64,000 bases of DNA. Origin: Acidobacteria subdivision 2 bacterium RH1 MAG20. Its GTDB lineage: Bacteria; Acidobacteriota; Terriglobia; Terriglobales; Acidobacteriaceae. The notes beneath the pieces are model-generated. The model was given only the letters and a program-made list of their open reading frames with translations. It did not search any database and was not told the origin of the DNA. Positions within the stretch are counted from its first letter, which is position 1; the number at the start of each line of letters is the position of its first letter. Shown piece by piece: positions 17,803 to 24,922 of this stretch. The stretch lies in the NCBI GenBank assembly GCA_002197545.1, contig NFUO01000280.1, positions 62,001-126,000 on the forward strand, given 5' to 3'. The position numbers and the translations under genes were made by a program.

Positions 17803-19062
17803 ATGGCCTCTGTGACCAAACCTACCCCGAACGCCGCCTCCGTCGTAGGAGCCACCACGGCTCTCGTTCTGCTCACCGCGCTTAACTTCGTCAACTACAT
17901 CGACCGCTACATCCTCCCCGGCGTGCAGGAGCAGATCAAAGGCGAGTTCCACACCACCGATGCCCAGATCGGTTCGCTCACCCTCTGGTTCATGCTGGCC
18001 TACATGTTCACCTCGCCGATCACCGGCTGGCTGGGCGACCGCTTTCCCCGCAAGCCCATGATCGTCATCGCCGCCCTTTTCTGGAGCGGCATCAACTTCT
18101 TCACCGCCACCGTCCACTCCTACGACTCGCTCAACATCCGCCACGCCGCGCTCGGCATCGGCGAAGCCAGCTTCGGTATCTTCGCCCCTGCCATCCTCGC
18201 CGACTTCTACCCCGAAGACCAGCGCAACCGCGTCCTCACCGTCTTCAACGTCGCCATCCCCGTAGGCGCTGCGCTGGGCTATCTCATCGGAGGCACCGTA
18301 GGCGAACACCACGGCTGGCGGATGTCTTTCATCGTCTCCGCCGTCCCCGGCGTCCTCATCGCGCTGCTCATCGCCTTCTTCATGAAAGAGCCAGCGCGCG
18401 GAGCCAGCCAGCACGACAAGGCCAAACTGAAGAAGGACACCGTCCTCACCCTGCTCAAGAACAAGGCCTACCTCGCCTCCATCCTCGGCTACGCAGCCGT
18501 CACCTTCTCGCTCGGCGGCATCTCCTGGTGGATGCCCTCATTCCTCCAGCGCGTCGATGGCCGCAGCGAATCCTCCGCCGCCTACGTCATGGGAGCCATC
18601 ACCGTCGTCACCGGACTCCTCGGCACGATTGTCGGCGGAACCGTCGCCCAGAAGTGGTCTCATAAGAACTCCAAGGCTCTCTACCTCGTCCCCGCCTGGA
18701 GCGCCCTCCTCGCTATTCCTCCCGCGCTGGTCTGCTTCTTCGGGCCAAAGACGTTCACGTTGCCCGCTCTCGCTGCCGCTGTCTTCCTCATCTTCCTCGG
18801 CACAGGTCCGGTCAACGCTGCCACGGTCAACGCCGTGCGCCCGGAGATTCGCGCCACCGCCCTTGCCGGACAACTCTTCATCATTCATGCCTTGGGTGAC
18901 GCCATCTCTCCCCGCATCATCGGCAGCATCAGCGACCGCAGCAATCTCAACACCGGTCTCGGAGCCACACTCGTCACTCTGGTCCTCGCCGCCATCATCT
19001 TCTTCATCGGATCGAGATACGCTCCAGAGCTTCGCTCGTCCGAAATTCAAGCAACAGCATGA
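17803..19062 (+). CDS. MFS transporter, spinster-like
   Basis: Inner-membrane carrier of 419 aa with 12 predicted TM segments. Family features: 'LNFVNYIDRYILPGVQEQIK' in TM1, the A-motif 'GWLGDRFPRKPMIV' after TM2, and 'RHAALGIGEASFGIFAPAILADFYP', which is typical of the spinster-like (Spns) group that moves sphingolipid-like or other amphipathic compounds. The substrate is unknown. The ATG at 17803 has only a weak SD. Its stop overlaps the next gene's start (ATGA), coupling it to a lipid-type glycosyltransferase, which hints at a shared role in envelope lipids. Codon use is strongly C-ending compared with the TonB block. Confidence 0.88.
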   Translation: MASVTKPTPNAASVVGATTALVLLTALNFVNYIDRYILPGVQEQIKGEFHTTDAQIGSLTLWFMLAYMFTSPITGWLGDRFPRKPMIVIAALFWSGINFFTATVHSYDSLNIRHAALGIGEASFGIFAPAILADFYPEDQRNRVLTVFNVAIPVGAALGYLIGGTVGEHHGWRMSFIVSAVPGVLIALLIAFFMKEPARGASQHDKAKLKKDTVLTLLKNKAYLASILGYAAVTFSLGGISWWMPSFLQRVDGRSESSAAYVMGAITVVTGLLGTIVGGTVAQKWSHKNSKALYLVPAWSALLAIPPALVCFFGPKTFTLPALAAAVFLIFLGTGPVNAATVNAVRPEIRATALAGQLFIIHALGDAISPRIIGSISDRSNLNTGLGATLVTLVLAAIIFFIGSRYAPELRSSEIQATA

Positions 19063-20231
19063 ATTTTTCCTGCGTCCTTCCGTACCTGGCATGGTTTATA
19101 GCCCTCGCCTGGGTCTGGAAAGCCATCGACGCCGCCCGCGGTCTCCCGCGCATCCCCGACATCACGCTGCCGCGGTACGATGTAATTCCAGACGGCAGCC
19201 CATCGCTAACCGTCATCGTCCCCGCCCGCAATGAGGCCACCGATATCGCCTCCTGCCTCCAATCGCTCCTGCAGCAGGACTACTCCAACCTCCAGATCAT
19301 CGCCGTAGACGACCGCTCCGCCGACCAGACCGGCGCTATCATGGACGGACTCGCCGCCGAATACCCGGAACGACTCCGCGTCCTCCACGTCGCGGAACTC
19401 CCCTCCGGCTGGCTGGGCAAAACCCACGCCATGGCCTTTGCCGCCCGCCACGCAACCTCTGACTACCTTCTCTTCACGGATGCCGACATCCTCTTCCGCT
19501 ACGACGCCCTCCGCCGCTGCCTCGCCCAAGCCGTTGCCACCAATGCCGACCACTTCGTCACTCTGCCCACACCCACTATTAAAACTCCAGGTGAAGGCAT
19601 GTTCCTGGGCTTCATGCAGGTCCTCGGCCTCTGGCCAACCCGTCCCTGGTACGTCGATAACCCCCGTGCCACTCGTGACTTCATTGGCATCGGCGCCTTC
19701 TGCCTTCTCCGCGCTTCGGTTTATCAGAAAATTGGTGGCTTCGAAGCCTTTAGAATGGAGATACTTGAAGATCTATTTCTCGCCCGTCGCATTAAGGTTA
19801 TGGAGCTTCGTCAACGCGTAGCCGTCTCCCCCGGTCTGATCCAAGTTCACTGGGCCTCGGGAGCCATGGGAGTAGTCGGTGTCATGACGAAGAACCTCTT
19901 CGCCGTCTTTCGTTTTCACATCTCATTCTTGCTCATCGCCTGTGCATGGCTGGCTCTTTTCTACCTCGCCCCCATCGCATTCCTCGCATGGCCCCTGATC
20001 CGAATTCCGGCCATCATTACCCTCGCAGCGATTGCCCTGCTCTACCGTCTTGCCGGACGTCTCAGCGGAATCTCCGCATGGTACGCCATGTTGTTTCCCG
20101 TAAGCGCAGCCCTCTTTATCTACAGTCTGCTGCGTTCAATGTTCATTACGCTCAAACAGGGAGGAGTCACCTGGCGAGGCACCTTCTACCCCCTGGCCGA
20201 ACTCCGCAACAACAAAACGCCCCACCAATAG
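19059..20231 (+). CDS. Membrane glycosyltransferase, family 2
   Basis: Inner-membrane GT-A enzyme of 390 aa. One N-terminal TM segment, then the GT2 domain at about 50-250: 'TVIVPARNEATDIASCLQSL', 'VDDRSADQT', 'WLGKTHAMAFAARHATSDYL', the DxD motif in 'FTDADILF', and 'EDLFLARRIK' as the catalytic-base region. Three or four C-terminal TM segments follow. This layout is shared with ceramide glucosyltransferase-like and hopanoid-associated (HpnB-like) proteins, so the acceptor is probably a membrane lipid; the precise one cannot be read. Translationally coupled by ATGA to the spinster-like MFS. The stop lies inside a hairpin terminator facing ispG. Confidence 0.85.
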   Translation: MNFSCVLPYLAWFIALAWVWKAIDAARGLPRIPDITLPRYDVIPDGSPSLTVIVPARNEATDIASCLQSLLQQDYSNLQIIAVDDRSADQTGAIMDGLAAEYPERLRVLHVAELPSGWLGKTHAMAFAARHATSDYLLFTDADILFRYDALRRCLAQAVATNADHFVTLPTPTIKTPGEGMFLGFMQVLGLWPTRPWYVDNPRATRDFIGIGAFCLLRASVYQKIGGFEAFRMEILEDLFLARRIKVMELRQRVAVSPGLIQVHWASGAMGVVGVMTKNLFAVFRFHISFLLIACAWLALFYLAPIAFLAWPLIRIPAIITLAAIALLYRLAGRLSGISAWYAMLFPVSAALFIYSLLRSMFITLKQGGVTWRGTFYPLAELRNNKTPHQ

Positions 20232-20245
20232 GGAGGGGCGTCTTC
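20217..20245. terminator. Hairpin terminator between glycosyltransferase and ispG
   Basis: ACGCCCC at 20217-20223 pairs with GGGGCGT at 20235-20241, followed by CTT on the + strand; the other strand has TTTTGTTG after its arm, so it may serve both convergent genes. Confidence 0.65.
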
Positions 20246-20266
20246 GAATCCAAATGCTTACAGCGA

Positions 20267-21499
20267 TTAAACCTCGACCAGCACCTTGCCATATCGCTTC
20301 TCGACATACTCATCCAGAATCACCTGAAACTCCTCGACGATCCGGTCGCCCTTCAGCGTAGTGAACAGCTTTCCATCTATATATACGGGAGCCTTAGGTT
20401 CCTCAAAAGTCCCCGGCAGCGAAATCCCGATATTGGCGTGCTTGCTCTCACCCGGCCCATTCACGATGCAGCCCATCACAGCCAGCTTCAGCTCTTCGAC
20501 GCCCGGATACTGCTTCTTCCACTCCGGCATTGAAGCCACCAGATACCCTTGAATCCGCTCTGCCAGCTCCTGAAAGTAGGTCGAAGTTGTACGCCCGCAT
20601 CCAGGGCAGCTTGTCACCTGCGGCATAAAGCTGCGAATGCCCAGCGACTGCAAGATCTGCTGTCCGCAACGCACCTCTTCGCTGCGATCGCCCCCTGGAG
20701 TAGGCGTCAGGCTTACCCGGATCGTGTCTCCAATCCCGGCCAGCAGCAGAGGAGCCAACCCAGCCGTCGAAGCCACCACGCCCTTCATTCCCATGCCGGC
20801 CTCAGTCAGGCCAAGATGCAACGCATAATCACACCGTTTGGCCAGCTCTGTATAAACATCGATTAAGTCTCGCACGCCGGAGACCTTGGCCGAAAGCAGG
20901 ATCTGGTCGCGCCGCAGACCATACCGTTCCGCTGCTGCCGCATTATCCAACGCCGATACCACCATCGCCTCCATCATCACGTCACGCGCAGGCAGGGGGT
21001 CGGCGGTCTTCGAGTTTTCGTCCATCATCTTCGTTAGCAGCGCCTGATCGAGTGAGCCCCAGTTGACGCCAATCCGCACCGGTTTCTGGTGTTCAACAGC
21101 GACCTCGACCATAGTGCGGAAGTTATCGTCATCCTTGCGTCCGATGGAGCAATTGCCCGGATTGATTCTGTACTTAGCGAGTGCCTGCGCCGTCTCCGGA
21201 TACTTTTTCAGCAACTGATGTCCGTTGTAGTGGAAGTCCCCGATAATCGGTGTCGTCCAACCCTTCTTCGCCAGGCCTTCAACGATGTAGGGAACAGCCT
21301 TCGCGGCCTCATCATTATTAACAGTGACCCGCACCATCTCGGAGCCTGCCCGCGCCAGCGCAGCTACCTGTTGTACGGTGTTTTCCACGTCTGCTGTGTC
21401 CGTGTTGGTCATCGACTGCACCACAACGGGCGCATCCGATCCGACACAAACCCCACCCACATTCACCGTTACCGCACGTCGACGCTGTATCTCAGGCAT
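20267..21499 (-). CDS. ispG: 4-hydroxy-3-methylbut-2-en-1-yl diphosphate synthase
   Basis: Cytoplasmic [4Fe-4S] enzyme of the MEP isoprenoid pathway that converts ME-cPP to HMBPP. The ATG at 21499 is preferred because GGTGGAG lies just upstream; an in-frame ATG at 21535 is possible. About 410 aa is normal for the bacterial two-domain form. The N-terminal TIM barrel is recognised from '[18 protein letters not shown]', '[11 protein letters not shown]' and 'INPGNCSIG'. The C-terminal cluster domain has Cys in '[14 protein letters not shown]' and '[11 protein letters not shown]', the family's iron-sulfur ligands, with the catalytic Glu in the latter. Monocistronic; faces the glycosyltransferase gene. 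Confidence 0.95.
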   Translation of the reverse strand: MPEIQRRRAVTVNVGGVCVGSDAPVVVQSMTNTDTADVENTVQQVAALARAGSEMVRVTVNNDEAAKAVPYIVEGLAKKGWTTPIIGDFHYNGHQLLKKYPETAQALAKYRINPGNCSIGRKDDDNFRTMVEVAVEHQKPVRIGVNWGSLDQALLTKMMDENSKTADPLPARDVMMEAMVVSALDNAAAAERYGLRRDQILLSAKVSGVRDLIDVYTELAKRCDYALHLGLTEAGMGMKGVVASTAGLAPLLLAGIGDTIRVSLTPTPGGDRSEEVRCGQQILQSLGIRSFMPQVTSCPGCGRTTSTYFQELAERIQGYLVASMPEWKKQYPGVEELKLAVMGCIVNGPGESKHANIGISLPGTFEEPKAPVYIDGKLFTTLKGDRIVEEFQVILDEYVEKRYGKVLVEV

Positions 21500-21569
21500 A
21501 AAGTCTCCACCCACAAGTTTATCATCGGCCGGCATCTAAACCCCGCGATACACTGTCATCTATACCCAA

Positions 21570-21646
21570 GGCCCGGTAGCTCAGTTGCATAGAGCAGCGC
21601 ACTCCTAACGCGAAGGTCGCAGGTTGGACTCCTGCCCGGGCCACCA
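21570..21646 (+). tRNA. tRNA-Arg(CCT), with unusual tertiary-contact bases
   Basis: Cloverleaf of 77 nt including an encoded CCA. Acceptor GGCCCGG/CCGGGCC (7 pairs), D stem GCTC/GAGC, anticodon loop CTCCTAA giving anticodon CCT, T stem GCAGG/CCTGC, all paired. Two oddities: base 19 is C and base 56 is G (21588 and 21626), the reverse of the near-universal G19-C56 tertiary pair, and the anticodon stem has mismatches at 27-43 (G/A) and 31-39 (A/C). It may be a functional variant or a decaying copy. Confidence 0.85.
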
Positions 21647-21739
21647 TACAACCTTTACTTATAAATTCTCTTTTAACCGCAGCATCGCCGTATTTCGTAC
21701 ACGTCTGGAACCGGGACACGCTGTTACGGCCATTACTGG

Positions 21740-21898
21740 ATGGCTGCTGACTGGAGCGGCAGCGGTATTCAGAACCTGCTGGGTCATCTTGCTGAAATCC
21801 AAGGTCAGACGCGTACTACTGTTGTCGTCGATAGCTTCAAGCATGACAGCCCACCCACGCCCGTCGCCTGGGAGGAGAAGCATATTGACGGTTGACGG
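21740..21898 (+). pseudogene. C-terminal gene fragment, unrecognised
   Basis: About 52 codons open from an ATG ('MAADWSGSGIQNLL') to a TGA just after 'AWEEKHIDG'. The composition looks like the end of a real protein, but I do not recognise the family. Its stop overlaps the putative start of the amidohydrolase fragment, as in a compact operon, suggesting an original junction has been preserved while both genes were lost. Confidence 0.35.
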
Positions 21899-22050
21899 AC
21901 ATGTTCACATTGGAAAGTCCACGCGTCTGCAAATCGCCGCGGATGGAGAGATGTTGGTGCGCATTGCCGACACCATGGGCTTTGACAAGATTTGTTGTAC
22001 AGATTTAACTGCGCTGTTTTACGACATGTGCGAGGGTAGCCTCATCCGTC
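21885..22050 (+). pseudogene. Amidohydrolase N-terminal fragment
   Basis: From a TTG at 21885 the frame reads 'TVDGHVHIGKS' (a D-x-H-x-H metal motif) and 'GEMLVRIADTMGFDKICC', which resemble the start of an amidohydrolase-2 type TIM barrel. The homology ends around 22050, just before a hairpin with a T-run, and the same frame runs into an unrelated IclR-like segment. This is a remnant of about 55 codons. Confidence 0.5.
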
Positions 22051-22051
22051 C

Positions 22052-22079
22052 GCCGGCGCCGGAACGCCGGCTGCTTTTT
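22052..22079 (+). terminator. Terminator-like hairpin inside the remnant region
   Basis: GCCGGCG, 6-nt loop, CGCCGGC, then TGCTTTTTA. It sits exactly where the amidohydrolase-like segment ends and before the IclR-like segment, as if it once ended a gene now deleted. Confidence 0.6.
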
Positions 22080-22115
22080 ATGGGTAGATGGATTATTCGC
22101 TGTATCGGCGTTTGG

Positions 22116-22574
22116 GAAAGCCACGACCGGCTCCGTCTTGCTGAAAAAGTAGGTGCTGCGGACATGCTTCATTGCAGCGCTCTCGGTAAGGCCTATCTCG
22201 CCTACCTTCCCAATGCCGAAGTTCGCGCTCTCTTTGGGGCAAAGCGCTTGCCCTCACTGACGAAGAATATAATTACCTCCCTCGTAGCTCTGAAAGCTGA
22301 ATTGGAAACAATTCGGAAGGAGGAGAATGCGGTGGATGATGAGGAGGGCATGTTGGGCGCTTGCTGTGTCGGTTGTGTCATCTTAAACCCGGAACAAACA
22401 CGTCCCATCGCATCCGTCAGTATCTCCGATCCTATTGTGCGCATGAACCATAATAGGATAGCCGAGGTAGGCAAAGCACTCAAAGCGACAACCTTGGAAA
22501 TTCAGAAAAAACTTGGTAGGCACAATCCAGACTCGTCGGATCGGAAGAGGCGCTCCAACCCGATCTCAAGCTGA
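22116..22574 (+). pseudogene. IclR-family regulator, C-terminal effector domain only
   Basis: The frame matches the IclR effector domain: 'LRLAEKVGAADMLHCSALGK' (the family's 'hasalGKa' motif), then 'LKAELETIRKEENAVDDEEG', 'GACCVGCVILNP', 'ASVSISDPIVRM' and 'VGKALKATTLEIQKKLG'. The N-terminal winged helix is absent, so it cannot be a normal DNA-binding regulator. The reading frame is open upstream into unrelated sequence, giving a misleading 316-codon frame from 21624. Most likely a 5'-deleted remnant. Confidence 0.7.
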
Positions 22575-22663
22575 TGCAGGCCTCGTTCTGGCGCTGTAAT
22601 GCCGACGGACAGTCCATTGCTCGCTTCGCTGGCATGATTAAGGCCTTAGGCATATCCTCATGA
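22562..22663 (+). pseudogene. Short C-terminal fragment, unrecognised
   Basis: About 33 codons, 'LKLMQASFWRCNADG...IARFAGMIKALGISS' then stop. It looks like the last part of a protein without its beginning. No family recognised. Lies 42 bp before hppD. Confidence 0.3.
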
Positions 22664-22705
22664 GTGAAGTTTGCAGGCGCGTAAAGCGCGGAATGGAGAC
22701 TTGCC

Positions 22706-23842
22706 ATGGCCGCTTCCTCCCCGATCCAATCCCAGGCACATCAATCTCTGGGTATGGATTTTCTTCCGTTGAAGGGTACTGATCATGTCGAATTTTATGT
22801 AGGCAATGCGCGTCAGGCTGCTTATTTCTATCGAGTTGCCTTTGGCATGTCTCTCGTCGCCTATGCCGGCCCTGAGACTGGGCAGCGTGATTGTGCTTCC
22901 TATGTGCTTCAGCAGGGGAAAATCCGCTTCGTTTTCACTACGGCACTGCTTTCGGATAGCGATATTGCTCGTCATGTTCAGGTGCACGGTGATGGCGTCC
23001 ATGCCATTGCCCTCTGGGTTGATGACGCCCGCCAGGCATGGCTTGAGACCACAAAGCGTGGAGCGCGCAGCGTCCAGGAGCCCGCGGAATTTTCCGATGA
23101 CGATGGTCGCGTTACCACCGGCAGTATCGCTGTCTATGGCGATACCATCCACACCTTTATCGATCGCAGCCACTATAAAGGGCCATTCTTTCCAGGATAT
23201 AGAGCGGTCACGGAAGATACGGTTGCTCGCCCGGTGGGGCTGCTCCACATCGACCATATGGTCGGCAACGTCGGCTGGCATGCCATGAATGAGTGGGTAG
23301 ATTTTTATGCCAATGTCATGGGCTTTTCGCTCTATCAGCACTTCGATGACAAGGATATTTCAACGGAGTACTCGGCGCTGATGTCGAAGGTGATGGCCAA
23401 CGGCAATGGCTATGTGAAATTCCCCATCAACGAACCTGCAGAAGGACGCCGCAAATCGCAGATCGAGGAATATCTTGATTTCTACCAAGGGCCCGGCGTT
23501 CAGCATATAGCCCTTGCCACGAACGATATTCTTCATACCGTCGCCAGGATGCAGCGGCAGGGAGTCGAATTTCTTACGATTCCGCACTCCTACTACACTG
23601 AACTGCAGCATCGCGTTGGAAAAATCGATGAGCCGGTTGAAGCGCTTGAACAGCTTGGCATATTGGTTGACCGAGATGACGAAGGTTATATGCTTCAGAT
23701 CTTCACAAAACCGGTAGAAGATCGGCCTACGCTCTTCTACGAGGTTATCCAACGCAAGGGAAGCCGTAGCTTTGGAAAAGGTAACTTCAAGGCTCTCTTT
23801 GAAGCTATCGAACGCGAACAGGGGTTGAGGGGGAATCTATAG
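22706..23842 (+). CDS. hppD: 4-hydroxyphenylpyruvate dioxygenase
   Basis: Fe(II) enzyme that converts 4-hydroxyphenylpyruvate to homogentisate in tyrosine catabolism. 378 aa, close to the family's usual 350-400. Tandem VOC folds: N-terminal half from 'GTDHVEFYVGNARQAAYFYR', C-terminal half from 'HIDHMVGNV' (first iron His), 'GVQHIALATNDI' (second His) and the C-terminal block 'GYMLQIFTKPVEDRPTLF' with Glu in 'YEVIQRKGS' and 'GKGNFKALFEAIEREQ'. GGAGA lies upstream of the ATG. No homogentisate dioxygenase is next to it, so the pathway must continue elsewhere. Follows a remnant zone downstream of a tRNA gene, hinting at acquired DNA. Confidence 0.95.
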   Translation: MAASSPIQSQAHQSLGMDFLPLKGTDHVEFYVGNARQAAYFYRVAFGMSLVAYAGPETGQRDCASYVLQQGKIRFVFTTALLSDSDIARHVQVHGDGVHAIALWVDDARQAWLETTKRGARSVQEPAEFSDDDGRVTTGSIAVYGDTIHTFIDRSHYKGPFFPGYRAVTEDTVARPVGLLHIDHMVGNVGWHAMNEWVDFYANVMGFSLYQHFDDKDISTEYSALMSKVMANGNGYVKFPINEPAEGRRKSQIEEYLDFYQGPGVQHIALATNDILHTVARMQRQGVEFLTIPHSYYTELQHRVGKIDEPVEALEQLGILVDRDDEGYMLQIFTKPVEDRPTLFYEVIQRKGSRSFGKGNFKALFEAIEREQGLRGNL

Positions 23843-24003
23843 CTCTCGACCTCTTATTTATGGAACGACTTCTCTATGTTAGAGATGAAATAGGATGAAA
23901 ACCTATGGCGCTTGAGATGCATCTATATTCATTAAAACCGGCATAAACATTCATGTTGACGAAGATTTCGTGACCTGCGAGGCTCATGTATAGAGATACG
24001 ATA

Positions 24004-24891
24004 ATGAGCGCCAGCATAAGTTCAGCACTAAATAGCCTACTTATTCCTTCTTATGATTCAAGTGTGATTCGCACTCCAGTTACTTTCCTGATGTGTCCTC
24101 CAAAGCTATACGACGTGAATTACGTCATCAATCCCTGGATGGCGGGTAACGTCCATGCCTCCTCACGAGTTCGCGCCGCTGAACAGTGGCAGCGCCTTTC
24201 TGAAGCAGTTGCGCAGGTAGCGGACGTCGTTCTTGTTGAACCGGAACCTGGATCTCCTGACATGGTCTTTACTGCCAATGCAGGTCTCGAACGAAATGGC
24301 ACAGTTGTCCTTAGTCGGTTTTTCCATACGGAGCGACAAGGTGAGGAACAGCACTTCCGTCGTTGGTTTCAGAAAGCCGGCTATACCGTTTTGGGCATCC
24401 CGCGCGAGACTCCTTTCGAGGGCGAGGGAGATGCGCTGTTCGCAATAGAGGGCACTCTTTTATGGGCTGGTTATGGGGCCCGCACGTTTTATTCGAGTCA
24501 TCGTTATCTCAGTGAAGTATGGGGCATCGAGGTTGTTTCGCTTCACCTTATTGACTCGCGTTTTTATCACCTGGACACCTGCTTTGCGCCGCTCGAATAT
24601 GGCTATGTCATGTACTATCCGCAAGCTTTTGACGAAGTTTCAATCAAAAAAATAGAGGCGCATTACCCGACAGACAAGCGCATTCTTGTCAGCGAAGCGG
24701 ACGCTCTGCGCTTTGCCTGTAACGTCATCGATGTAGATGGCACCGTCATTCTCAATGAGATCAGCGGGGAATTGAGGGATCAACTCAAGGCGCTAGAATT
24801 TCAAGTGATTCAGGTGCCATTGGGAGAATTTCTCAAAGCCGGGGGAGCGGCAAAATGTCTGGTAATGAAACTAAGCGGGGTAGTCCACTGA
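24004..24891 (+). CDS. Amidinohydrolase/dimethylarginine dimethylaminohydrolase-like protein
   Basis: Soluble guanidino-group-modifying enzyme of the pentein fold, about 295 aa. The ATG at 24004 is preferred (TAGAGA upstream); an ATG at 23986 is also in frame. The family features are 'FLMCPPKLYDVNYVINPWM', 'SPDMVFTANAGL' (substrate-binding Asp), 'FEGEGDALF', the catalytic His in 'SRFYHLDTCFAPL' and the nucleophile Cys in 'GGAAKCLVMKL'. It likely hydrolyses an arginine derivative to citrulline plus an amine, or acts in ornithine/arginine catabolism. It lies 161 bp after hppD on the same strand, and both have a more A+T-rich third position than the neighbouring genes. Confidence 0.82.
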   Translation: MSASISSALNSLLIPSYDSSVIRTPVTFLMCPPKLYDVNYVINPWMAGNVHASSRVRAAEQWQRLSEAVAQVADVVLVEPEPGSPDMVFTANAGLERNGTVVLSRFFHTERQGEEQHFRRWFQKAGYTVLGIPRETPFEGEGDALFAIEGTLLWAGYGARTFYSSHRYLSEVWGIEVVSLHLIDSRFYHLDTCFAPLEYGYVMYYPQAFDEVSIKKIEAHYPTDKRILVSEADALRFACNVIDVDGTVILNEISGELRDQLKALEFQVIQVPLGEFLKAGGAAKCLVMKLSGVVH

Positions 24892-24922
24892 AGATATTTA
24901 TCACCCTATGACGCTATACGTT

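Noticed and set aside
21624..22574. Single 316-aa gene
   Set aside because: Begins inside the tRNA and joins unrelated homologies (amidohydrolase start, IclR end) across a terminator hairpin.
21646..24900. Integrated mobile element with attL/attR at the tRNA
   Set aside because: No integrase, no duplicated tRNA 3' end noticed up to ligD; island origin stays an inference.
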